Notes: generated from the letters alone by a model not told the origin. DNA of 10,580 nucleotides from Auxenochlorella pyrenoidosa (GCA_001430745.1 KQ482063.1:1676760-1687339), one strand, 5' to 3'; counted from the first letter of the stretch, positions 1 to 8,867 are shown. Program-made: numbers and translations.

Positions 1-2
1 CC

Positions 3-219
3 ACGCAGGCCTGGCTGACCTTTGCCTCTGACGCGCTGGGCTTCGCGCGCCTCTTCCCGGGCATCGACTGCCGCTGCCTGACGCTGCGCCTCAACTTCCG
101 GGCCCCGCTGTTCCGTGAATACCTGCTGTGGCATGGTGGGCCGCAGCGCAGCGCTGCCCTCACGCGTGCTCACATGCCAGAGAGTCGTCGACGAGCGAGG
201 GCAGCATGCTTTCTGGCCT

Positions 220-259
<40 letters not shown>

Positions 260-2230
260 GCACAGCTGCACAAGCGGCCAGCCCCCGCCACCGCCGCGCA
301 GGCGTGTGCGACGTCTCCAAGCGCTCCTGCCTGACGCTGCTGGGGCGCGGCAAGTCCATATTTATCGCCGTGGGCGGCGGCACAGAGGTGCGGCTGCCTG
401 CCTGCCTGTCTGCCTGCCAGCATAGCACTGGGCTGCGGCGGTTGCCACAGGCACATCCATGCACAGAGCACCTCGAGCGCAGGTCTTCATCTGGCCACAC
501 ACGCGTATGCATACCTGTTGGTCGCATTGCACGTCTCCACACCCGCTTCCGCATGCCCTCCCCCGCTGCAGAGCCTGCATGCCAAGCCGGGGGCCCACGA
601 CCTTGTGCTCAGGAGGAGGCGGGGCTTTGTGAAGGTCGCGCTGCGCACGGGGGCCTCGCTGGTGCCCGTGTACGCCTTTGGCGAGAACTCCACCTTCAGG
701 TGGGGGCAGGCTGGGTTGGGCAGGGAAGGCTGGGGCTGTGGAGAGGCAACGCAGGCACAAACGCCGCTGGATGAAGATGCCGCTGGCGGGAGAGAGGCTC
801 AACTTGAGGTGCGGTGGTGGTGGCCTGGAATCAAAGGGCAAGATGAGATGGGAGGATGGCTGGGTGCCAGTGCAGCCGGGGGCAGTTGAGCCTCGGGTAC
901 TTGGCGGGGCCTGCAGTTCTGGTGCATCCGGGCGACGGGTGGGAGGGATGAGCAGGACCATGCCGTCATGGGAACTTTTATGTTGCGGCTCATTAGCACA
1001 CAAGGCATGCTGCCCACTCAGCTGCTGCTCTTGAGCTTCATCAGGTGGCCAATGCGGCGACAGCAACGGCCGCCACAGGCCTGCCCTCAACCTCCTCCTG
1101 TCAGCCGTGCCCACCACACAGCGCTCTGCCCCGGCCACGCAGGACCGCCAACGAGTTGCCGCCCACCTCGCTCGTCCGCCGCTTCCAGCGAAGCCTCACC
1201 AAATACACCGGGTGGGGTGTGGCGGACCTCGCATGCAGAACAGGATGCCGCAACCAAGTATGCAAGGCGCAGGGGCGGGCCGAATCTCTGCAGTGTCGTT
1301 TGGCCAACCCTTGGAGGCAGCGGCAGCTTTGCAGCAGCAGGTGGCCGGGGGGGGTGTCTGCCTCGAAACCACAGGCCCGGCCCCTCTCCCTCGCGCTCAA
1401 CGCCACATCCCCGGCGTTGGCTCCCCACCCGTGACCGCCTGCTGTTGCAGTTTCACCCTCCCCCTGTTCTTCGGCACCGGCTTCCTTCTCCCGCTGGGCC
1501 TGCTGCCCTACCCGGTGCCCCTGGACATTGTGGTGGGCGCCCCCCTGGATGTGCCCAAGTTCGAGGGTGGGTTCAGCCTGATTGCAGCGCCCAGATTTGG
1601 TGCACTGCCGCACCCTGTTCTGAAGCAGGCCGGCTGCGTAGCCTGCCGTGCTGGCGGCGTAGCCTGCCATGATGCTCGTTGCCCACTACAGACCCTCCTC
1701 CCCCGTTGCTGTAATCTGAGACTGCTGACGATGTTGCTGTGCAGGTGCAGAGGCTGGGACCGAGAGGCACACCACGCTGGGCTACACCATGCTAGGCCCG
1801 CCTTGAGCCCGCCTGCGCGTTGCCCGCCACCTCCCCTGCAGGCGACGAGTCCAGCGCCGAGTTTGACGCCCTGGTTGACAAGTACCACGGCCTGTTCGTA
1901 GCAGCGCTGCAGGTCAGTGCTCTCCTCCTCCGCTGTGGCGCATGCCGTGCCACACCAAAGAAGAGGTGCAGTGAGGGCAGTGCTGCCAGCTTGCTTGGCC
2001 GGCTGTGTGGCCATGCCTATCGTGGCGCATGGCTGCTCAGGCGTCCACTGTTCCACTGTCAAGGAGCAGGGTGCCGGCAGCGCAGGCTCCTGTGTGTGGA
2101 GGAGTGCTGCCCCAAGCAGCGGCGGTGCTCCCTGGTCGGCCCCCATCGCTTGTCCACGCTGCAGGCGCTGTTTGAGGCGCACCGCGAGAAGTATGCCAAG
2201 GGTGAGGCCAGCCTACAGCTGGTAGAGTGA
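3..2230 (+). CDS. DGAT2: Type-2 diacylglycerol O-acyltransferase (DGAT2 family), 3' part, 7 exons
   Basis: Transfers an acyl group from acyl-CoA to diacylglycerol to form triacylglycerol, at the ER or plastid envelope; this role comes from the family. Exons read: 3-135 (an acceptor-like AG at 7-8 means the exon could begin at 9), 302-387, 572-699, 1143-1211, 1451-1566, 1842-1912, 2165-2230. Introns are GT-AG, phases agree at every junction, and the sum is 222 residues plus TGA. Visible DGAT2 signatures in order: FPGID, then [15 protein letters not shown], then VGGGTE (family usually GGxxE), SLHAKPG, the hallmark block [18 protein letters not shown] followed by FGEN, then [20 protein letters not shown], and a charged C-terminus with [20 protein letters not shown]. 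The N-terminal membrane segments and the HPHG-type active-site block lie left of the window. The family assignment is firm; substrate preference (DAG or monoacylglycerol) cannot be read from this part. Confidence 0.9.
221..256 (+). repeat. (GCT)12 trinucleotide microsatellite in DGAT2 intron 1
   Basis: Twelve perfect GCT units lie inside the 166-base intron 136-301, about 45 bases before the acceptor. All frames stay open across it, giving spurious poly-Ala, poly-Leu and poly-Cys frames. Removing the intron joins the conserved LLWHG and VCDVSKRSC segments, so the repeat is not coding in the normal mRNA. Confidence 0.95.
395..418 (+). repeat. TGCC/TGTC tetranucleotide repeat in DGAT2 intron 2
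   Basis: A short run of TGCC units with one TGTC variant in the intron between exons 2 and 3 (388-571). It is simple-sequence DNA with no coding role, and no function is implied. Confidence 0.75.
1636..1668 (+). repeat. Two direct copies of a 12-base motif in DGAT2 intron 5
   Basis: GCGTAGCCTGCC occurs at 1636-1647 and again at 1657-1668 (period 21) inside the intron 1567-1841. It looks like a small local duplication. Confidence 0.8.
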
Positions 2231-2858
2231 CTGCTGGGGTACTGGTCAACTGTCAGCCCCTGCTGTTGGTGCAAGGGTTTTTGTAGCCTACCTCTTGAAT
2301 GGCAGAATGGCAGGACATCACCTTGCGGAGCCATTCACCATGCTGGGCACCGTACACCATGCTGACGGGAAGGTGCAGCCCACAAAGCGGCTAGGGTGCC
2401 ACTCCTCCTCCACCATGCCAAATTAAATCTGTTGGTATCTTCCTGTGCTCAGCAGTCGACGTTCATGGCATGCGCACATTTATAACTCCGTACGATGCCA
2501 TGTTTTCCCCCCTTCTTTCATTTGCCCCCCTGTGTCCGTCGCCCCTTATCCTTGCTGCTCATTTCGTGCCAATACCAGGCTTTCATGCGCAACTTGCGCC
2601 ATGTGCTGTATGTTGGCTGGCTCTGAGTTTCAGTCCTCTGCATATATGGCCGTCTGCTGTTACCTACAGATGAGCAACTTGCTTGTACGCTTCCTTGAAG
2701 GTTTGTTGCGGGCCCTCCTGACTGCCTGGGCCGGGGCTCATTCAGTGCCAGGGACAAGGCCGGACTTAAGCCTGACTGCAGCCTGGTTGCGTGCCTCTTG
2801 TTCTACCGCTTCATCCTTGCTCTGATTTGCATAGTCGAGCCTTGCAGTTGCTACAGCC
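2231..2858. other. Intergenic/3' UTR stretch after DGAT2, no clear gene
   Basis: The first part should be DGAT2 3' UTR. It has higher AT content than the genes (an AT-rich patch near 2419-2429, a TTATAA-like site near 2480) and a pyrimidine-rich stretch at about 2505-2570. I found no TGTAA, the usual green-algal polyadenylation signal, in this stretch. A short frame after a possible acceptor near 2670 (starting MSNLLVRFLEG) is too small to call. A CACCATGCTG motif occurs twice at about 2336-2363. Confidence 0.5.
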
Positions 2859-3122
2859 TCAAACACTGGAACCTGCGACCAGCGGAATGGCAGCTGCCTC
2901 ATCCAGCAGAGTGTCTCTGAAGAGGGCTGCCTGGGCAAGCGCTGCAGGGCGGTACGCTGGCAGCGGGGCAGGGATGCTGGCGCCGCTGCCAGCAGCCTGT
3001 GACTCGAGCTGCAGCACTGCTGGGCCCAGCTGACTGGTGAGAAAGCCCACCATGGAGTCAATACCCGCCTGCACTTTGTCAAAGCCTGCAGTGGCTGCCT
3101 CTGATGCCCGGAGGCCGCCCAC
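2859..3122 (-). CDS. Possible terminal exon of an unrecognised minus-strand gene
   Basis: Read leftwards, this frame ends in TGA at 2861-2859 and encodes about 75-87 residues. Its composition is protein-like: roughly 45% of codons begin with G, no Cys occurs in the main stretch, and a helix-like segment begins FDKVQAGIDSMVGFLTSQLG, followed by LPAYRPAALAQAALFRDTLL. No family is recognised. A possible acceptor (CACTGCAG) precedes the GFDKVQ segment, with a weak pyrimidine tract. The frame upstream of about 3120 becomes unconvincing: protein-like pieces appear in other frames, which could mean a missed intron, a frameshifted relic or chance. The opposite strand also carries open frames, so orientation is uncertain. 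It could be a real small gene, a pseudogene, or antisense to a long DGAT2 3' UTR. Confidence 0.3.
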   Translation of the reverse strand: MGGLRASEAATAGFDKVQAGIDSMVGFLTSQLGPAVLQLESQAAGSGASIPAPLPAYRPAALAQAALFRDTLLDEAAAIPLVAGSSV

Positions 3123-4017
3123 GACGCTTGGTCGGCTGCCCCGAGGTTGTGGCCTGTCCTGCAGCCTGCAGGAGCTGTCCAGGGGCTGTGTTCTCCATGT
3201 AAGATAAACTTATGATATCAGAGAGTCCTGTGCACTGGGAGCTGTCATGCGCCATTCACGCGTCCGACGTGGCCTGACATGGCACTGACCCGCCCCCGCC
3301 GCCGCACGCACGCGCGCGTTCCCCCGCAGCTGGCGCCATGCCGCTTGATGTTTCAGAAACACACATGACAGCAGCCTTGAGCCGATTTAAAGCAGGTATT
3401 TGCTGCAAACCTGTGCAGCACAGTGCAGATGGGAAAACATGGAGAGAGCAGGGCAGCGTGGAACAAGCTCATCGTGCTACGGCACGTGGGGAACCTGCCA
3501 GCGGTTGCATAGCTGAGCAGCCACAGCAGTGCCCCAGCCGAGGCCGGCACGCATGCGGGCAAGTTGCAGCAGGAGGAAGAAGCATGTGCACCCTGTGAAC
3601 CGTGAGGAAAGGACGTGCTGCAGGCAAGGGCGTAGCAGAGCACATGCAGCGGGATGGGCGCGCTCACGCACAGCGGGAGTAGGCCGAGCGCAGGCGCAGG
3701 GAAGGCAATGCGGCCGTGCACAGGCATCGGCCAAGCTTGGCCTCCTTCAGCTTTTAATTTGAGCCACATCTGTTATGTTGACATCACAGTGTCAACATCA
3801 CAGTGTCAACATCACAAATGCACTCTGCCAATGACATCAACATCGTGCGCACCCTTGGCCAGCACACTTGGTGTAGCTGCCACCCTCCACCGATGGTCAT
3901 TGTCAGCAGCAACCTTTGTGGTGCGGCATTCGTATGCTTGTGCCCTAGATACCAGTTATTTTCGCTTCGCTGCTGCTCACTGCAAGGAGGGCTTGTCGTC
4001 CACTGGCTTGCAGCACT
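3123..4017. other. Intergenic region upstream of the methyltransferase gene
   Basis: About 0.9 kb with no confident gene. It contains a GTAAGA donor-like site at 3199 and an intron-like 3' end at 3329 (C-rich, ending CCCCCGCAG), followed by an 86-codon plus-strand frame at 3338-3598 that matches nothing I recognise. The right part, from about 3700, includes a hairpin and tandem repeat and probably the promoter and 5' UTR of the next gene. No TATA box is convincing. Confidence 0.4.
3776..3816 (+). repeat. Hairpin plus tandem 14-base repeat upstream of the methyltransferase gene
   Basis: TGTTGACA at 3776-3783 and its exact reverse complement TGTCAACA at 3790-3797 flank a 6-base loop. The unit ACATCACAGTGTCA is repeated at 3781-3794 and 3795-3808, with a partial third copy at 3809-3816. 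It lies about 200-240 bases before the proposed ATG, so it may be a regulatory element; that is inference. Confidence 0.85.
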
Positions 4018-5788
4018 ATGGGTGGCTCGCCCGCGGCAGAAACGCGTGCAGTCGCAACCTTTGCGGTGCGTAGTCCCTGATCGCAGCGCTCCGAAAGCGT
4101 TGAGAGCTCTTGCCGAACCTCGTTCAGCCACTTTGCCGCCATCTGCCCCTTGCAGGCGGGCTTGTTGACGGGTGTGGTTTTCGTGCTCATGCTTGGAAGC
4201 GCAGAGCGTGTACCCTTCCGTCTTCGGGTGCCGGCATCGCAGCAGGCTGCCCTGCCGTCGCCGCCAGCTGCTGCCGCTCCCGCCACAGCTGCTGAAACAG
4301 AGGGACTGCAGCCAGTGTTAGCCAAGCATGGAGGACCGGATGCACAGGTGAGCAGCTGATGGGTGGCAGCATGCAGGAGCAGTCGCATGCAGCGCCACCT
4401 GCAGAAGTCGGAAGGGGAGGGGGAGCAGTGCCTCTTCATGCTGCCTGCCCGTCTCTTGCACTGACTCAAGGTGCACCGTTGCCACTCGCAGAACTCGCCC
4501 ATCGGCGCTTCGATGTCCTTGCGATTCTACGATGCAGGGGTTGCCTTGCGCAATGCCAAGGTTACGCCCCCAGGCGGCAGCGGCATATTTTCCCACCATT
4601 ACGAAACCACAATGACAAAGTGCGGGACGCTGGGACAGCGGCACATGCATATGCTGCTTGAGCAGAGGTTGCCGCACTGTCTGCCTGCAAAGTGACATCC
4701 ACTACCCACGATCCAATGCAGGTACCTTGGACATTTGCCTGAGGACACCCCAGTAAGGCAGCACGGTTGCACATGGTGCCATCTCAGAACCAGCTGGGTG
4801 TGTGGCTAATGAGCTGCCATTGAATCTGCTTGCTTGCTTCTTGTGCTTGCAGCTGCGCATCCTCGAGATTGGCCTGGGTTGCGGGATGCCGGCCGCATGG
4901 GGTGGCGTCGGAAACTCTCTCCTGGTGAGGCCCACGTTGCGGGCAGTAGGAAGCTTGCAGAAAGGCTCTTTTGCTCATTCAGCAAATCGCTGCCCCCTGC
5001 CCTCCCTCGACGCACCCTGCAACCACCAGCTCTACCCCGCCAACCCCCTACCCCCACCCCCACCCCGCCCCGCAGCTGTGGAAGCGCCTCTTCCCGAGCG
5101 CCGCTGTCTCCTTCATCGAGCTCGATGCCAAGTGCGCCGAGAGCTTCCGCGCCGACATCGAGGCCACCGGAGGCCGGCTGTACACCGGGCCGCAGGCCGA
5201 CCCTGCGACCCTGGCGCCCGTGCTGGCCGATGCCGCCTCGCTGGGCCCGTTCGACCTGATTGTGGACGACGGCGGGCACCACCCGGAGCACCAGCGCCGG
5301 AGCCTGGAGCTGCTGTGGCCCGCGCTGCGGCCGTTTGGGGTGTACGTGGTGGGTACCCATGATGCAGGGTGCAGGGCTGGCACCGCCCCGACCCGCATCC
5401 GTGCCGGAGTGCTGCCTGCGCGGCTGGCTCTCAGCAAATGTCCAGCCAGCGGCTGGATGTGAAGCTGGTTTGCACAAGCCTGCTAACCCTCGTGCTTGTT
5501 CGATGCCTGCAGATAGAGGACCTTCTGACGACGTATTTTGTCGCGTACGAGACCATTGGGCAGTCGCCCGGCGCCATCATGCCCTTCCTCACAGAGGCGC
5601 TGGGCGCGCTCCACTGCCGCACGGCGGGGAGGCCGGAGGAAATCCATGCCCCATGGAAGGCGTACTGCCAGAGGAACAGCACCGTCCCTCAGCTGATCAA
5701 GCGGGAGGTGCTGTCGATAGACTGTGCAGCTGAGATCTGCGCCATCATGAAGCACCGCACGCCCCTACCCCCAGCCACTGTTCTTTAG
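4018..5788 (+). CDS. Membrane-anchored class I SAM-dependent methyltransferase-like protein, 7 exons
   Basis: Probably transfers methyl groups from S-adenosylmethionine to an unknown substrate. Exons: 4018-4065, 4156-4347, 4492-4667, 4722-4752, 4853-4924, 5076-5348, 5513-5788, giving 355 residues; all introns are GT-AG and in phase. The ATG at 4018 has A at -3 and G at +4. Residues 13-31 form one hydrophobic segment (AGLLTGVVFVLMLGS) just after the N-terminus, like a type II signal anchor, followed by a Pro/Ala-rich linker (about 38-65). The catalytic part has KVTPPGGSGIFSHHYETTM (about 103-121), SAM motif I LEIGLGCGM (153-161), acidic ELD (188-190), IVDDGGHH (235-242), and LWPALRPFGVYVIEDLLTTY (254-273). 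The DDGGHH plus IED pattern matches the Methyltransf_24-like / MycE-type group, where Asp, Glu and Asp bind a metal and a nearby His acts as base. Related proteins exist in algae, oomycetes and fungi. The anchor suggests ER/Golgi lumenal action; the substrate is unknown. Confidence 0.82.
5041..5075 (+). other. C-rich polypyrimidine tract and acceptor of methyltransferase intron 5
   Basis: A run of C5/C4 blocks separated by single A, T or G leads directly into the CCGCAG acceptor at 5070-5075. It is an unusually pure C tract for a splice acceptor and would be G-rich on the other strand. Confidence 0.8.
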
Positions 5789-6244
5789 CAGGCAGAGCAT
5801 GCTGTGCTTCCAAATTAGTTTAATGCTGACCTGTTTGAATGTTATTTCACTGAAGAGAAGGGGCGCGCAGACGCTGGCTGCGACAATGGTGGAAGTGGCC
5901 CCACATCAGCTGGGACAGGTGTCCATTTGCAATGACGACATGTGGCACATGGGGGGCAGGAGATGGGCACATCCGCGACCAGGTCAGCCTAACAGGAGCG
6001 TCTCGGCCGCAGCCTGCTCCTCCCACCACAGAGGCTGTGCATGCCTGGCAGCTTTGCATGCCAAGCAGCAGATGAACGAACATCTTGAACGATGCTGTGC
6101 CCGCGCTGCTGCATGTTCCTGCGTCTGCTCACGCCTCCTGGCTTGAGGGCATCTAAGGGTGTGGCGGCCCATTTGTGCTCCCCACAATTCACCTGAATCC
6201 CTCTAAGCGCTCTCCGAAAGCTTTCCCACCGGCCCGGGCGAGGT
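5789..6244. other. Intergenic: methyltransferase 3' UTR and phosphatase promoter/5' UTR
   Basis: 456 bases with no credible gene; the short open frames on both strands lack family motifs and good composition. The first 60 bases are AT-rich (TTAGTTTAATG near 5816). No TGTAA signal and no clear TATA box were found. Confidence 0.5.
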
Positions 6245-8692
6245 ATGAGCGGCTGGAGGAGTCTCTTCTCCTGGCTGGGCTCCTCTCACTCTCCACCTCC
6301 AGAAGACTCTAGGCAGAAGAAGTACGAGACTAAGCTGGAGCAAAAATATGGACTGCAGAGCGGCAAGTGCTCGAGGTGAGCGGAACCCTGTCTCGCCTGT
6401 GCTCCAACGGTCTTTTGGCGCCTCGTTCCCGAAATCGCCGCCTCCCGCGCCCACGATCAAACCCTTGCGCCGCCTCTTGGTGCCGCCGCCGCTGCTGCTG
6501 TGTCCCGCCAGCGGCAACAAGGCGGTGTTGTCTCGGCTGCGATCTCATCGTCTCCTTAGCGCTTGTGTGCTCGACAAACGTCTTGGCCATTGCTGCTCAG
6601 GAACTGCATGCTGGAGAGCCTGTCTGTGCACTGCTGCCATGGAAGCGCTGCTGCCCTGCCTGGCACTGCTGCAGGCCCGACGGCGAGGTCGTGTCGGGCT
6701 GGGCCAGCATGCGCGGCAAGCGGCCCCTGAACGAGGACACGGTGTACTGCCAGTGGCACAACGAGCAGGGCGTTGACGTTGGTGCCTTCGGGGTGTTTGA
6801 CGGGTGAGCGTGGGTGCCTGGGTGCGGTGGTGAGGGGCCACGCTGTGCTGTGTGCAGGGCATGTGCAGGGCACTGCCCCAGAAAGTGCCCTAAGTGTGGC
6901 CGGGCTGGTGAAATACGCCGTGCAAGAGGGCTGTCAGCGCAGGAAGCAGCCGACTGCTGCCTGTTCAGGCTGCCTGCCTCGGCTGCAAGTGCTGTGCAGC
7001 GCACAGGAGGAGACCAGCTGCTTGCGAGCAGCTGCCATCGCGTGCCGCATGCGTGCACATGCCAAGCCTTCCGCCTGTTGCCCGCGTGCGTGCGTGGCTG
7101 CAGGCACGGCGGCCCCTCGGCCTCACGCTTTGTGCGGGACCGCCTGTTCAAGAACCTGCTGGCCCACGAGCAGTTTGCGCGCAACCTGGGCAAGGCGGTG
7201 GAGGATGCGTACGTGGTGAGGCCAGGGGGTGGGGCGGGGGTGTGTTGAGGGGGGGTTCGCGGGGCGGGGCTGTGTTGGGGTTGGGGTTTGCCGGGCGCCT
7301 CTGCTCGGGTATGCGCCCTCTTCTGCGCCCGCCTGCCTGCCCGCTGCCCGGCCTCCAGAAGGGCGACCAGCAGCGCTGCACGCCGGGCAGTAGGCGCCCG
7401 ACCCAGCTCAGGCGCCTGCGCGTCTGGGGAAGAGCAGCAACCGCGTGCCCCCCCCCCCTTTTGTAGGAGACGGATGAGCAGTACTGCGAGCTGGACAGCA
7501 GGCAGCAGCGCGACGACGGCACCACCGCGGTGACGGCCGTGCTGGTGGGCAAGCGCCTGGTGGTGGCGCACTGCGGCGACAGCAGGTGAGGGGGGTGGCG
7601 GCCCCGTTTCCAGCATCCGGCGCCACGGCTGCGCTGGTTGGGCTGGCGGCGCTGTGCCATGGCGCAGCGCTGGCGCATGCTGCCTTCGGCAGCACGGTTA
7701 TCGTGCCGCTCCCAGCGGGTGCCCATACCCTAACATGCACCCCTGGCACCGCCCGGACCTCCCTCCCCCTCGCCTTTGTCGCAGAGCGGTTCTCTCTTGC
7801 GGCGCGTCAACGCTGCAGCTGTCTGCAGACCACAAGCCGGCGCGGGATGATGAGCGGGGGCGCATTGAGAGCGCGGGCGGCGCGGTGGTGTGGGCGGGCA
7901 CATGGCGTGTTGGTGAGCAGGCGGGTGCACGGGGCCCACACGGGGTCTAGCATGAGTGCGGCAGGCCACATGATAAAGCACAGTGGGGTCTGCTGGCGCT
8001 GAACAGAGCTGGCCGGCAGCAGCGGATGGCGTGACTGGCCTAAAGGCAGTGCCATGTACACGTGCTCACACGCCCTGCCCTGTGCTGCTCACACGCCCTG
8101 CCCTGCCGTGTTCCGGGCCCCCCCTCCTGCCAGGCGGCGTGCTGGCAGTGTCCCGCAGCTTTGGCAATCGTATGTTGAAGCAGTTCATCATTCCGCACCC
8201 CGAAATCTGCGACCTGCTGCTCAATGAGCGTGAGTGCTTGGGCAGCCTGCCGCTGCGCCCTGGGACGAGCCCCAGCGCTCTCTGCTGGGTCCGGCGCCCG
8301 CCTGCCTGCCTGGTGTGCGCCTGCTGCGCAGACCTGCTATGCTGAGACTTTGCCGCCCCTTTCATGGCTACCTGGGTGCAGGTCATGCCTGCTTGGTGCT
8401 CGCCAGCGACGGCCTCTGGGATGCGGTGTCAAACCAGGAGGCAGTGCGGCTGGCACTGGAGCACAGAGCAGAAGGTGGGCGTGCTCCCAAGCTTTAGTGC
8501 GTGCCCAGTCCATTGCAAGCCTTGCTTATGCCCTTGCAGTGCTGCCCCTACTGCCATTAGGCCATGCACATTCCGCAACCGGTGACTGCAGGCCCAGAGG
8601 CAGCGGCGCGGGCGCTGGCCTCAGAAGCATTTGTGCGCGGCTCATGCGACAATATCTCATGCGTCGTCGTGTTTTTTGATTTCTCGAGCTGA
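6245..8692 (+). CDS. PP2C (PPM) family Ser/Thr protein phosphatase, 8 exons, complete
   Basis: Metal-dependent (Mn/Mg) phosphatase that removes phosphate from Ser/Thr of target proteins; targets unknown. Exons: 6245-6375, 6675-6803, 7104-7215, 7467-7585, 7785-7912, 8134-8229, 8382-8474, 8592-8692; all introns GT-AG, 302 residues. Motifs in order: RGKRPLNED (57-65), FGVFDGHGG (82-90), [13 protein letters not shown] (140-152), [12 protein letters not shown] (156-167), [21 protein letters not shown] (176-196), [18 protein letters not shown] (208-225), [14 protein letters not shown] (243-256), [13 protein letters not shown] (286-298). The metal-binding Asp of NED, FDG, SDG and CDN are all present. 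The SR-x-FG-D box reads SRSFGN, with Asp replaced by Asn. The N-terminus (1-50) is a short Lys/Glu-rich, Pro-containing leader without an obvious transit peptide or membrane segment, so a cytosolic or nuclear enzyme is most likely. Length is typical for a compact plant-type PP2C without extra domains. Confidence 0.94.
7216..7466 (+). other. PP2C intron 3 with G-rich 5' half and C-rich 3' end
   Basis: The intron opens GTGAGG, then has at least eight runs of four or more G between 7225 and 7290, and closes with a ten-C run (about 7449-7458) before TTTTGTAG. The G part can form G-quadruplexes on the plus strand and in the pre-mRNA, or pair with the C run. Confidence 0.85.
8063..8105 (+). repeat. 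20-base direct repeat in PP2C intron 5
   Basis: The 20 bases at 8063-8082 (containing GCTCACACGCCCTGCCCTG) recur exactly at 8086-8105, three bases apart (period 23), about 30 bases before the acceptor at 8133. It is probably a recent tandem duplication within intron 7913-8133. Confidence 0.9.
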
Positions 8693-8867
8693 AGGCCGCC
8701 AGGTGGCCGATGCTCTCCCGTGCCACCCCCGGCAGTGTGCTGCCCACTTGACCCCCTCTTGAAATGCTCCCGTCCGCCCCCAAACCTCATGCTGAACTCA
8801 TGCGCGCACGCTCTGTCGCCTCTTCGCCAACGCACACTCCCTGACCACAGCATTGTTTGATCTGTGA

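Noticed and set aside
115..774. Long open frames with poly-Cys, poly-Ala or poly-Leu tracts across 128-471
   Set aside because: They arise from the (GCT)12 repeat inside DGAT2 intron 1; splicing restores the conserved DGAT2 frame and these frames carry no family motifs.
362..1138. 258-residue minus-strand open frame
   Set aside because: Shadow of DGAT2 exon 3 and introns; low-complexity Pro/Arg composition and no recognisable domain.
1508..2182. 224-residue minus-strand open frame
   Set aside because: Antisense to DGAT2 exons 5-7, which carry the conserved family sequence on the plus strand.
2862..3030. Cys-containing plus-strand frame resembling an EGF-like pattern (GTCDQRNGSCL, then GCLGKRC)
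   Set aside because: Too few cysteines with wrong spacing, a weak upstream acceptor, and the minus strand of the same DNA has the better coding composition.
3338..3598. 86-codon plus-strand frame after an acceptor-like site
   Set aside because: No recognisable family and ordinary composition; kept only as part of the ambiguous-locus finding rather than called as a gene.
4806..5477. 223-residue minus-strand open frame
   Set aside because: Antisense to methyltransferase exons 5 and 6; composition is that of a shadow frame.
6597..7616. 339-residue minus-strand open frame
   Set aside because: Antisense to the PP2C exons and introns; rich in Pro, His, Arg and Ser as expected for a GC-rich shadow frame, while the opposite strand has all PP2C motifs.
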